Source of the DNA: Cytophagaceae bacterium | GTDB lineage: Bacteria; Bacteroidota; Bacteroidia; Cytophagales; Spirosomataceae | DNA: 64,000 bases | Direction: 5' to 3' | NCBI GenBank assembly: GCA_016722655.1 | Contig: JADKIR010000004.1 | Coordinates: 3,286,001 to 3,350,000 of the forward strand | In this document: positions 24,172-32,792 of the stretch, piece after piece | How the letters are laid out: each line of letters starts with the position of its first letter | Numbering within the stretch: the first letter of the stretch is position 1 | Made by a program: the position numbers and the translations under genes | Notes under the pieces: model-generated | Told to the model about the DNA's origin: nothing | Databases searched by the model: none | Seen by the model: the letters and a program-made list of their open reading frames with translations, nothing else

Positions 24172-25824
24172 TTACCTGTAAATCTCCTCAAAAGTCTCTC
24201 CGTTAAATTTTACCAGAGGAACTATTCCATTTTCATTTTTTGATTGGCTATAATCAAAGCCACTTAGCAGATATTCGTCTTTGTAGGGTCCGCTTTCAAG
24301 ATTAAGCGAAAATACATCTTTACCATCTTTCAACATTTTCCCGAAAAAATAAACCATGTCATATCCCAGATAACTGAAATAGTTAGGAAGGGAAGACGTC
24401 TTTTCAAAGTATTTTTTTTCAAATATTTTTACAATTTCTTTTTCTTTTTGAACAAATTCAGGATATAGAATGATGAGATTGGACGGGAAATTTTGAGTGC
24501 TATTTTTTTCCCACGAGAAAGATGAGGCGGTTGCCAATATATCACAATTGATTTTGTTTTTCTGGAATGACTGTATAAACTTCCCTCCAAGATTATTATC
24601 CCCAGCAAAGAAAATATGGCCGTTTTCGGGTTGTATTTTGGTAAGAAGGCCATGGAATTGTTTGAAAACAGTAATTTTATAACCCCTTTTAATAGCTTCG
24701 GTTTTATATGTCAATGCAAAAAGTGAATCTTTTTTTGAGGTTCCAAAATAAATACTCAGGTTTTTTCTGCCATTATTTTCCTGGAAATAATCCAGTGATT
24801 TTTGAGCCTGATATTCAAAAGATGGCTGTAAAAGAAATGTATTCTTCTTGCCTTTTACCAGTTCTTTATTGTTGGAAATCGGATGAACCTGTATGATTCT
24901 GTTTAAACCGGCAAAATCAGATGCTGGTTGGTTGGTTTCAGCATAAAGAGGTCCCACAAATAAATCAATTCCCGAAAAACTGCCTTTCCTTTCGAAATTC
25001 TGAAAATCTGACCTTGATTTTTTTATATCAAATGCATGCAATTTTAAAGCGATCCCTTCACTGGCAAGCGATTCCTCGGCCAGTTTCATCCCCGAAAACA
25101 AATCATAAACATATCTGTAATCCTCAGAATTGGCTGCATTTGGGCTAAAATTAAATGGTAATAAAACAGCAATTTCTACCTGGTGAATTGCATTTGCCTT
25201 GTCCCGATCTTTTGAATCATCCTTATCCTGAATTTTATCATACAATTTAAACCTGTTGGTGAGCATATCCGATATTTCAAGATCTTCTTTGGAATTATAC
25301 CGGTTTTGTTGTATTTTCTTTACAAGATTTACAGCGATTTCCTTTTGATTTGGAAATTTAAAATAGAGGTCCTTTAACGTTGATTGACTTTTGATTTTCG
25401 GAATATAAGTGCTTAGCATTTCAGATTTTATGCTTTCAAATTCCTTATCATCGATTAATTCCAGAGTTTTTAAGGCTTCTTCAAAATAGTTTTCGGATAA
25501 ATTAATATCAGCATAAATAATTCGTGCCTCATTTATTTTTTCCCAGTCATAAAAATTCTCAAACAATTGTCTGAAATAGACCCTGCTTTGGTACAGATTA
25601 CCTTTGTTTTTTGAAGTTAAAGCATTGTAAAAGAAGGCATAAGGAACGACTGGATTTTGGTATGATTTTTGAGAAAGCAGACCAAATTTCTTCGAGGCCT
25701 CTTCGTATTGATTGTCAGCAAATAGCTGAACAGCCTTTTTGTACTCAAGCAAATAGCTCTGGTCACCCATTTGGCCAAATGCAGCATAATACGTACAAAA
25801 GAACAATACAAGCCCTTTTTTCAT
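24172..25824 (-). CDS. Periplasmic ligand-binding-type protein with TPR-like N terminus
   Basis: This exported 550-residue protein has a signal peptide of about 17 residues. Residues about 20-190 form helical TPR-like repeats (for example NQYEEASKKFGLLSQKSYQ). A C-terminal periplasmic-binding-protein fold, type 1, spans about residues 215-540 (AVLLPFNFSP, VGPLYAE, QPSFEYQA). The combination is that of the LpoA/Peripla_BP_6 group in Bacteroidota, where it is often annotated as an ABC substrate-binding protein although no transporter is nearby. It is first in the operon with hemL. An envelope or cell-wall role is inferred only. Confidence 0.75.
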   Translation of the reverse strand: MKKGLVLFFCTYYAAFGQMGDQSYLLEYKKAVQLFADNQYEEASKKFGLLSQKSYQNPVVPYAFFYNALTSKNKGNLYQSRVYFRQLFENFYDWEKINEARIIYADINLSENYFEEALKTLELIDDKEFESIKSEMLSTYIPKIKSQSTLKDLYFKFPNQKEIAVNLVKKIQQNRYNSKEDLEISDMLTNRFKLYDKIQDKDDSKDRDKANAIHQVEIAVLLPFNFSPNAANSEDYRYVYDLFSGMKLAEESLASEGIALKLHAFDIKKSRSDFQNFERKGSFSGIDLFVGPLYAETNQPASDFAGLNRIIQVHPISNNKELVKGKKNTFLLQPSFEYQAQKSLDYFQENNGRKNLSIYFGTSKKDSLFALTYKTEAIKRGYKITVFKQFHGLLTKIQPENGHIFFAGDNNLGGKFIQSFQKNKINCDILATASSFSWEKNSTQNFPSNLIILYPEFVQKEKEIVKIFEKKYFEKTSSLPNYFSYLGYDMVYFFGKMLKDGKDVFSLNLESGPYKDEYLLSGFDYSQSKNENGIVPLVKFNGETFEEIYR

Positions 25825-25847
25825 TGGATAGATTGATTGTTATGGTC

Positions 25848-25892
25848 AAAAAACAATAATGCTCTACAAATTTAAAAATTGTAGAGCATTAT
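25848..25892 (-). terminator. Strong terminator of yidC
   Basis: ATAATGCTCTACAA (25856-25869) and TTGTAGAGCATTAT (25879-25892) form a perfect 14-bp stem immediately behind the yidC stop. On the minus strand it is followed by a T6 run. Confidence 0.9.
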
Positions 25893-25893
25893 C

Positions 25894-27726
25894 TTATTTC
25901 TTTTTGCCTGTTTTTTTCAAATCTTCTGCTTGCTTCTTCATTTCTTCTGAAGCCTGCAGTTGTTTTTGGAGAAAATCACCAAACTTGTTTTTCTTTTGAG
26001 GCTTGGTGGCAAAATTTTTCCGGTTCTTTTCAAGAATTGCTAAAATCTTGTCTTCATCAATGAATTTCCTTACAGCCAATTGTTGACCGATAGTAACCAC
26101 GTTTGAAACCAGATAGTAAAAACTAAGTGCGGCAGGAAAACTATTTAATACAAAGAAAAATATCAATGGGAAGAAATAAGACATTTTTTTCATGTCGATA
26201 GGACCTGGCTGATCAGGAGTAACCTGATTGTTGTAATATGTAAAGGCCAAACTAGAGATGGTCATCAATACCACAAACAAACTGATGTGGTTTCCTATGA
26301 TAGGTAGGTTGTAAGCCCAACTGATAGGTGCGTCATAGGTTGACAAATCGCTTGCCCATAGGAAACCTTTTTGACGGAACATGGTCATGTTTGGAAACAG
26401 GAAGAATACCGACATCAAAATAGGCATCTGCAGCAATAATGGTACACATCCACTCAAAGGACTTACACCAACTTGCTGATAAAGTTTCATAGTTTCCTGC
26501 TGCACTTTCATGGCATCATCGCCTACACGTTCTTTGATTGCGTTGATTTCAGGGCCTAAAACCCGCATTTTGGCAGAACTTACGTATGATTTATAGATCA
26601 ACGGCGTAAGAGCCAGTTTGATAATTAAAACAACGATAATGATCAATAAACCATAATTGGTTACAAACGATTCTACCCAATTAAACAATGGAACAAAAAT
26701 GTAACGGTTTATGGGTTTTACGATATCATACCCCAGATAGAGGTTTTTCTGAAAATCGTTTCCGGCGGCTTTGAGGTTATTGAGTTCGTTAGGACCGAAG
26801 TAATATTTCAATTCAAGTCCTTTTGCCAATTCTGTTCCTGCAAAATCCATTGTTGCACTTCCAATTTTTACAATTGAACTGTCTTTTTCGGGTGTTTCCA
26901 GGACAAACTTGGCTTTATCAAAAAATATTTTTTCACCAATTACACCTGAAGTGAAATATTTCTGCTTAAACGACATCCATTTTACGGGAAGCTCGGCATC
27001 TTCGTCATCATTCCCCGCTGAGCCAAGGCCCATGTCTTCAAAGTTTTCCTCTTTGTCAAAATAGTTGATCTGAGCCGATTTCCTGTTTTCAGCCAAATCG
27101 TTTTCAGTATATTCAAAATTATGTTTCCACACAATTTGTGCCGCTGAGCCACTTTTTAGTTTGGTTGCATCAGCTATTTTAAGATTTTGGAGAATCTCAA
27201 ATCCTGCTTCTTTCAAGGTGTAGGTTTTTTCTACTAAACCGGCAGAAGAATTCGCCGAAAAAGTTACCGTTAAAGGCACCTTTGATACTTTGGCATCGGT
27301 ATTATTGGAATTGAAACTCAAGCCAGAAAGATCCAATGTGCCCGTTGTAACAGGAATCTGGAAATTAATTCCTGATTTCGTGCCATCAAAAATCACCATT
27401 GGTTCATTTTTCTCAGCTTTAAAGACCGAATAACTTTTGTAATTTTTCAGCTCAACTTTCCTGATTGAAGCTCCATTCGTTGAAAAAGTAACGATCAAAT
27501 CTTTGTTTTCGATTTTAATTAGTTTTTCAGGCAAGCTATCATTCATAGCTAGAGCTGAAGGGACAGATGCTATTTTACTCTGAGTAGCCTTTGCCGGAGC
27601 ATTATTGTTTTTATTTGCTTCCGTATTTACGGGCTGGGGTTTGGTCGATTCGAAATAAGTGTAAACACCGAAAAGCACAAAAAGCAATATTAACCCGATG
27701 ACCGTATTCTTATCTAATTTTTCCAT
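25894..27726 (-). CDS. yidC: Membrane protein insertase YidC
   Basis: YidC inserts and folds inner-membrane proteins, alone or with SecYEG. The 610-residue protein has the Gram-negative layout: an N-terminal membrane helix (residues 6-23), a large periplasmic beta domain (about 60-345), and a conserved C-terminal core of five helices with NYGLLIIIVVLIIKLALTPL and the SGCVPLLLQMPI block. A Lys-rich cytoplasmic tail can contact the ribosome. It is monocistronic, with a strong terminator behind it. Confidence 0.95.
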   Translation of the reverse strand: MEKLDKNTVIGLILLFVLFGVYTYFESTKPQPVNTEANKNNNAPAKATQSKIASVPSALAMNDSLPEKLIKIENKDLIVTFSTNGASIRKVELKNYKSYSVFKAEKNEPMVIFDGTKSGINFQIPVTTGTLDLSGLSFNSNNTDAKVSKVPLTVTFSANSSAGLVEKTYTLKEAGFEILQNLKIADATKLKSGSAAQIVWKHNFEYTENDLAENRKSAQINYFDKEENFEDMGLGSAGNDDEDAELPVKWMSFKQKYFTSGVIGEKIFFDKAKFVLETPEKDSSIVKIGSATMDFAGTELAKGLELKYYFGPNELNNLKAAGNDFQKNLYLGYDIVKPINRYIFVPLFNWVESFVTNYGLLIIIVVLIIKLALTPLIYKSYVSSAKMRVLGPEINAIKERVGDDAMKVQQETMKLYQQVGVSPLSGCVPLLLQMPILMSVFFLFPNMTMFRQKGFLWASDLSTYDAPISWAYNLPIIGNHISLFVVLMTISSLAFTYYNNQVTPDQPGPIDMKKMSYFFPLIFFFVLNSFPAALSFYYLVSNVVTIGQQLAVRKFIDEDKILAILEKNRKNFATKPQKKNKFGDFLQKQLQASEEMKKQAEDLKKTGKKK

Positions 27727-27843
27727 TATTTGGATTGAGGTTTTGACAAAATTTCCGCAAAATTCGGAAAAAAAACTTGATTTAATTGGTTTAAGCTAAA
27801 TTAACTTTTTATTAGCTTTAAAAATTCCGCAAATACATTTTAT

Positions 27844-28581
27844 TTATTTGAAAAATCTTGAGAAGTTGTCCAGAATTATACCGGTGGCAATTGCGGCATT
27901 TAAAGATTCGGCTTTTCCAAAACCGGGAATAGTGATTTTTTCTGAAACATATGGAAGTATTTCTTCCCTGATTCCATGTGATTCGCTTCCAATAATAAGA
28001 TTTACACCATTAGAGGGTTTTAAATCATGGATATTGGTGCCACCCAAATATGCACCATAAGTTGTACCCGGATTATTTTTTAAGAAATCCTGAATGTTTA
28101 AATAAACACAAGATATGCGGCTAAATGAGCCCATGGTGGCAGAAATGACTTTAGGATTATAGAATTCTACAGTGTCTTCTGAGCAATAAATCTGTTTCAA
28201 ACCATACCAATCCGCCAACCTGATAATGGTACCCAGGTTTCCGGGATCTTTGATACCATCTAGAATCAATCGAAGATTTTGACTGGTTGAAATATTTTCC
28301 GGTTCTTTTATTTTTACTACAGCAACACCCGAGTTCTGGTTCTTTAAAGTAGAAATTGCATTTATTTGCTCTTCCGTGCCTGTGGTCAATGGAAGTTGTT
28401 TTCCATTTTTTTTAAGTTCTTTTTCAAAGTCCTGACTGCAAAAAATATCTTTAATTTCATATTCTGAATCAATTAATTCCAGGATATTCTTTTCACCTTC
28501 TACAATAAACTCCCCATATTCTTGTCTGTATTTTTTATTATGGAGAGATTGAACGTATTTTTGTTGCTGTTTTGAAATCAT
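27844..28581 (-). CDS. TrmH/SpoU-family RNA 2'-O-ribose methyltransferase
   Basis: This SAM-dependent enzyme methylates a ribose in rRNA or tRNA. The protein of about 245 residues has an N-terminal substrate-binding part (FIVEGEKNILE) and the SPOUT knot motifs: LDGIKDPGNLGTIIRLADW (motif 1), NLIIGSESHGI (motif 2) and ITIPGFGKAESLNAAIATGI (motif 3). The ATG at 28581 is chosen. It is divergent from the TamL-like gene, a pairing seen widely in Bacteroidota, with only about 20 bases between the starts so that the promoters must overlap the genes. Confidence 0.92.
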   Translation of the reverse strand: MISKQQQKYVQSLHNKKYRQEYGEFIVEGEKNILELIDSEYEIKDIFCSQDFEKELKKNGKQLPLTTGTEEQINAISTLKNQNSGVAVVKIKEPENISTSQNLRLILDGIKDPGNLGTIIRLADWYGLKQIYCSEDTVEFYNPKVISATMGSFSRISCVYLNIQDFLKNNPGTTYGAYLGGTNIHDLKPSNGVNLIIGSESHGIREEILPYVSEKITIPGFGKAESLNAAIATGIILDNFSRFFK

Positions 28582-28601
28582 ATACAAATTTAAGAACTAT
28601 T

Positions 28602-31115
28602 TTGTCAAAAAGTATTTTTCGGTTGCTTGTATTGTTTTCTGTGTCACTGGCGATTTTCTCGTGCAGAAACTCGGTGCCGGCAGGAAAATATATCCTTTGG
28701 CGAAATGATTTCAAAGGTCAGCAGCATGTGATTGTTGAAGAGTTGGAGGAAATAATCCCTTTTAGCCAAAAAGAAAACACAAAACCACTGGAACTGCCCT
28801 TAACCCCCAGAGTTTGGTGGTATAATTTTGGACTGAAACAATTTGACTCCCTCAGGCAGACACAAAAACTCCTGAGTTTTCAGAATAAAATTGAAAATGT
28901 TAAGAAAACTCCAAAATACAGTGCACGGAAAATTCAGAAATTAGAGAAAAAGATTAGCAGAATAGAGGGCAATTTAGAAGAAAAAAATGCCTGGTTTTGG
29001 CGAAATATTGGAGAAAAACAGGTTTATGCTTACGAGTCTCAAATTGCAGAGACTTCTACAAAAATTCGTAAGTTTTTATTTGATATAGGTTATCGTGATG
29101 CGGAGGTTTTTTACAAATTAGATACAATAGCAAATACGAGAAAAGTTAAAGTTCAGTATATTGTTTCTGAGAATTCCGGATTTGTGGTTGATACTGTAAA
29201 GTATTACTGTTCAGACACTTTACTTCTGAAATTAATTAATGACGAGATTTCAAAAGCACAAATTAAAAAGGGAAATTTGTTTGATTTGAGATTGGTTCAG
29301 GCCGAAAAACTTAGGTTAGAGCAACTTTTCAAGAATAACGGATATTATAATTTTAACAATAAATATCTTATTCATGGAGCAAGCAATCCGGAGCAGGATG
29401 AAAATTTATTTAAACAACAAAAACACGGAGAATTGTATTTTGAAGTTTTAAATCCTAATAACCTCAGGCATGAAAAATTCAACATTGAAGAAGTAGTTTT
29501 TAAGGCGTTTGACCCCAGTGCTGACAATACAGATCTCAAACCCGATACCGTAGTTTACAATGGTGTCAGGTTTATAAGACTTGATCGAAATATACCTTTA
29601 AATGTACTTTCCAACCGAATAATAACCCGACAAGGAAATTTGTATCGACAAATTGATGTGCAGGAAACCCAACGGCAGGTGGCTTATTTTAACCAGTTTT
29701 CGTTTGCAAGTTCTCAGATAAAGCCTCTGGCACCCGGTCAGTTGTCGGTAGAGTATTTCGCACCTTTGCTTCAAAAATATAGTTTCGGGATCAGCCCCGG
29801 AGTTAACAATATTTATAATGACGGTTCCACGTTTTTTGGATTTGGTGTACCGGTCACACTGACCTCCAGAAATAGGTTTCGACGATTGGAAACCATAGAA
29901 GCGGCTATAAGGGCTTCATACGAAGGGCAGCCTTCTCCTATTATCTCTAATGAAAAATCAATAAGAGGTAGTTTGGAATTGGGTGTAAATCTGAATGTTA
30001 CACTTCCAAATCTATGGCTTTTTCCTCGTCAGATGGAAAAGTATTACCTTAAAAACCCCCGAACTATTCTTGGTTTTGGGTATAATTATTCTGAACCCTT
30101 TTGGGGAAAAAGGCTTAATTTTAAAGTGACCACCAACTATTCCATCCAATTAAACAAAAATGCGGTATTCTATTTCAGTCTTTTAGATGCTTCACTCATT
30201 AATACCATTTATTTCAACAACGAAGCCGGTCAATCGTTTTATAATAGTCTGATTTCTTTACAACAAGAGCAAGGTAATAACCTCAAAGTTACATTTGATC
30301 CCCAGTTTGTTTCTTCTATTAATTCAAATCTTGTCATTAATAAACAGGATCCAAGCAGGCCTTTGTCTGACTCTAAGTTTTTCAGACTCTTTTTGGAATC
30401 GGGAGGGACTGTTTTAAATTTCCTCAACAACAAAGATCAAATCAATCTCATTGAAAAGCTTTTCCCATTGAAGCAATCGGCAAATTCTATAGATTCAGTA
30501 AGGCAATATTTTAGGTTTTTGAAAATAAACGCTGATTTAAGAAGAAACATAAACATCAATAAAAATAGCAGCTATGCTTTCCGGCTCAATTTGGGTGTAA
30601 TTAACCCTTATGGTAACAACCGATCATTGCCTTATGACAAAAACTTTTTTGTTGGTGGCAGTAACAGCGTGAGAGCCTGGGCTCCGCGAACTTTGGGTGT
30701 AGGTTCTGCCGGAGCTGACACCACAACTGCTGGCAATACTATTCCTCAGCCTGGCGATATTTTGTTTGAATCAAGTATCGAATATCGATTAAAAGTGCTC
30801 CATTTTGCCGGAGACATTCAAATCGCCACTTTTATTGACGCTGGTAATGTTTGGAAATGGCACAACATAGATTCACCATCCAAAGTCAATAAATCCAATT
30901 TTGATTTCAAGCGTTTTTACCGCGAAATAGGAGTGGGGACCGGCTTCGGCATTCGTTGGGACTTGTCTTATTTCCTTTTCAGATTTGACTGGGGAATAAA
31001 AGTCTTTGACCCAGCAAGAATCCAGGGACAACGATATGTGTTGGATGAATTTTCAATGAAACGCAATAAACCCTACGGTCTCAACTGGAACTTCGGGATT
31101 GGGTATCCTTTCTGA
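28602..31115 (+). CDS. BamA/TamA-family outer-membrane lipoprotein (TamL type)
   Basis: This outer-membrane assembly factor has about 837 residues. The signal sequence ends in LAIFSC, so the mature protein is a lipoprotein, as in the Bacteroidota TamL. POTRA-like domains follow (IETRKF-type motif KFLFDIGYRDAEV, about residue 150). The C-terminal half is an Omp85 barrel with FFVGGSNSVRAWAPRTLG, equivalent to the family VRGF/Y loop motif, and a terminal aromatic strand ending GYPF. No ATG is available. TTG at 28602 gives a standard lipoprotein signal; an upstream TTG at 28572 is possible but would overlap the divergent methyltransferase. It is a probable partner of TamB elsewhere in the genome. 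Confidence 0.88.
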   Translation: MSKSIFRLLVLFSVSLAIFSCRNSVPAGKYILWRNDFKGQQHVIVEELEEIIPFSQKENTKPLELPLTPRVWWYNFGLKQFDSLRQTQKLLSFQNKIENVKKTPKYSARKIQKLEKKISRIEGNLEEKNAWFWRNIGEKQVYAYESQIAETSTKIRKFLFDIGYRDAEVFYKLDTIANTRKVKVQYIVSENSGFVVDTVKYYCSDTLLLKLINDEISKAQIKKGNLFDLRLVQAEKLRLEQLFKNNGYYNFNNKYLIHGASNPEQDENLFKQQKHGELYFEVLNPNNLRHEKFNIEEVVFKAFDPSADNTDLKPDTVVYNGVRFIRLDRNIPLNVLSNRIITRQGNLYRQIDVQETQRQVAYFNQFSFASSQIKPLAPGQLSVEYFAPLLQKYSFGISPGVNNIYNDGSTFFGFGVPVTLTSRNRFRRLETIEAAIRASYEGQPSPIISNEKSIRGSLELGVNLNVTLPNLWLFPRQMEKYYLKNPRTILGFGYNYSEPFWGKRLNFKVTTNYSIQLNKNAVFYFSLLDASLINTIYFNNEAGQSFYNSLISLQQEQGNNLKVTFDPQFVSSINSNLVINKQDPSRPLSDSKFFRLFLESGGTVLNFLNNKDQINLIEKLFPLKQSANSIDSVRQYFRFLKINADLRRNININKNSSYAFRLNLGVINPYGNNRSLPYDKNFFVGGSNSVRAWAPRTLGVGSAGADTTTAGNTIPQPGDILFESSIEYRLKVLHFAGDIQIATFIDAGNVWKWHNIDSPSKVNKSNFDFKRFYREIGVGTGFGIRWDLSYFLFRFDWGIKVFDPARIQGQRYVLDEFSMKRNKPYGLNWNFGIGYPF

Positions 31116-31329
31116 TTTTTTAGACAGAATACAATTCCCCAAAAAACATATTTATAAGTATTGAAAAGTTTAATATCCTGACTTAATCTATATCCAATCA
31201 CTAGATTTTTGAGTTCTCCGTTTTATGATTGTACTTTTAACACCAGGTTTTCAAAAATCAAACATTTCTACTTTGTAATCTAAAAAAAACTTATTATAAT
31301 TGCTTTGTATTTAGCTCAATATCAAAAAC

Positions 31330-31563
31330 ATGACATCAGCAACACTCAAAAAGCTCAGAACCATTACCTACGATAGTGCAGGTAAACCTGCCTCAGTTAC
31401 CCTTAATCTCAAGAATAAAAATTTTAGAAAGTTTTATGAGGTATTAATGGAAGATTATTTAGATGTTTTGGCTATTAAAAAAGAGTTAAAGGAAGACGAT
31501 GGGGCCAGATTTTCTCTAAAAAAGGAAGGAAATAGTTTTATTTTTGAAGAGATAAATCAATGA
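31330..31563 (+). CDS. Antitoxin of a RelE-type module
   Basis: This small 77-residue protein has a Lys/Arg-rich start and an acidic C-terminal half (about residues 45-77), as expected for an antitoxin that binds DNA with one end and neutralises a toxin with the other. No strong family motif was recognised; the assignment rests on its position. It overlaps the RelE-type toxin gene by four bases (ATGA). Confidence 0.7.
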   Translation: MTSATLKKLRTITYDSAGKPASVTLNLKNKNFRKFYEVLMEDYLDVLAIKKELKEDDGARFSLKKEGNSFIFEEINQ

Positions 31564-31838
31564 ATTACAGGGTAAGTTTTTTGAGTGCTGCAAAAAAACA
31601 ATTTGAAAAGCTACCTCAGAATATTCAATTAAGAATTTATAAAAAAATTAAAGCTTTATCTCAAAACCCCAGACCCCATGGTGTTGAACAGCTAACAGAT
31701 TTTGAAATTCATGGTGATATTTTTAAGAAATTATTCAGAATTAGAATTGGAGATTATCGTGTAATTTATTCAATAGAAGATGAAATCATAACGATTTCAA
31801 TAATAAGAATCAAGCATCGTAAAGAAGTTTATAAATAA
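31560..31838 (+). CDS. RelE/ParE-superfamily toxin
   Basis: This is a 92-residue putative mRNA interferase or gyrase-type toxin. It has the RelE fold signature: SAAKKQFEKLPQNIQLRIYKKI, then LTDFEIHGDIFKKLFRIRIGDYRVIY and a final IIRIKHRKEVYK. The basic residues after IRIG and near the C terminus correspond to the RelE active surface. It is translationally coupled to the antitoxin. The pair sits at the left edge of the accessory segment that ends near 34229, which fits the habit of such modules of marking mobile DNA. Confidence 0.88.
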   Translation: MNYRVSFLSAAKKQFEKLPQNIQLRIYKKIKALSQNPRPHGVEQLTDFEIHGDIFKKLFRIRIGDYRVIYSIEDEIITISIIRIKHRKEVYK

Positions 31839-31871
31839 CCAAATATTTTACCAACTAATACAACCAACATC

Positions 31872-32615
31872 ATGACAAAAGAAAACAACACAAACGCAAT
31901 AGCTCCCCTCTCTTCGGGAGAGGGGCGGGGGGGTGAGGTCATCACCTCAGACACAGTAACAATGCCTGCAGAAGGGCAGAGTACTGATACGAGTAGCTGG
32001 GGTAACAAAGTACGCATGGGTACACTCGCTCTCATGACGGCTCTCACACCAAGTGCTACCACCACCACGATTACTTTGGGAGGTACGGGGCTAGTTGCCA
32101 CTATGACGAGTTGTGGTGATAAGGATAAAGACCCTAATCCAGAGGAAATCACTCTTACTGCTGAAGAACAAGCATTTGCTGACAAACTAGCACCTCACCC
32201 AGATGGTACACTCAAATACTCAATTCTAGAAGGTGGAGTAGATCCTTATATCTTTAAGAACTTTGCTAAAATAAATCTGGAGCTAGTAAGTGCCAAAGGC
32301 ATGGTCTATAAAGCTACACCCATCATCCAAAAAAAATCAGTGGCGGATGTACTAGCTAAGGCTAAAGAGTTGAATCCGGGACAGCCTCTCTATTATATTT
32401 CATTGTCATTAGTTAAGAAATCGTCTGGGGGTGAAAGTGTAATAACTGCAACAGATTTTATAGCTGATAAGGACGACAATAATCCTTCAACAAAAAACCC
32501 ATGGTTAGATGTTTTGACTGATGAATTTACAATTGATGAAATAAAAAATATAGTCCAAATAGTACCATGCAAAAATCTTACACTTAATGCTGGTGAAGAA
32601 TTAGTTGTTCATTGA
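31872..32615 (+). CDS. Unknown protein with a REP-like insert, at the edge of recoded DNA
   Basis: I recognise no family for this 247-residue product. Residues 12-23 (PLSSGEGRGGEV) are encoded by a GC-rich palindrome that looks like an intergenic REP-type element read as coding. Residues about 48-80 are hydrophobic and Thr-rich, ending in MTSCGDKDKD like a lipobox. The remainder is soluble, with Lys/Asp-rich strands. The frame closes at TGA (32613). If TGA were read as Gly, as in the following gene, 22 further residues follow (beginning NSWWKYWF) to a TAG at 32682, giving 270 residues. The first 247 codons contain no TGA although they hold 19 glycines, so the standard stop may be real. Confidence 0.5.
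   Translation: MTKENNTNAIAPLSSGEGRGGEVITSDTVTMPAEGQSTDTSSWGNKVRMGTLALMTALTPSATTTTITLGGTGLVATMTSCGDKDKDPNPEEITLTAEEQAFADKLAPHPDGTLKYSILEGGVDPYIFKNFAKINLELVSAKGMVYKATPIIQKKSVADVLAKAKELNPGQPLYYISLSLVKKSSGGESVITATDFIADKDDNNPSTKNPWLDVLTDEFTIDEIKNIVQIVPCKNLTLNAGEELVVH
31905..31925. repeat. REP-like palindrome CCCCTCTC-n5-GAGAGGGG
   Basis: A perfect 8-bp inverted repeat, CCCCTCTC (31905-31912) and GAGAGGGG (31918-31925), is followed by a G-rich tract and GGTGAGGTC. This resembles dispersed GC-rich palindromic elements, but here it lies inside a reading frame near its start. Confidence 0.6.
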
Positions 32616-32792
32616 AATAGCTGGTGGAAGTACTGGTTTTCAGACTTTAACTTCGGAGTAAATCCAACACAAAAAGTAAACTAGAAATATGGATAATGTC
32701 AGCCTCAAAAATACTCAAAAAGGGCTGATGGTATTGCAATATGAGGTCAATCGCCTATAGTGGTGGTTGATTTTTTAGTTTTATGCGTAGCC

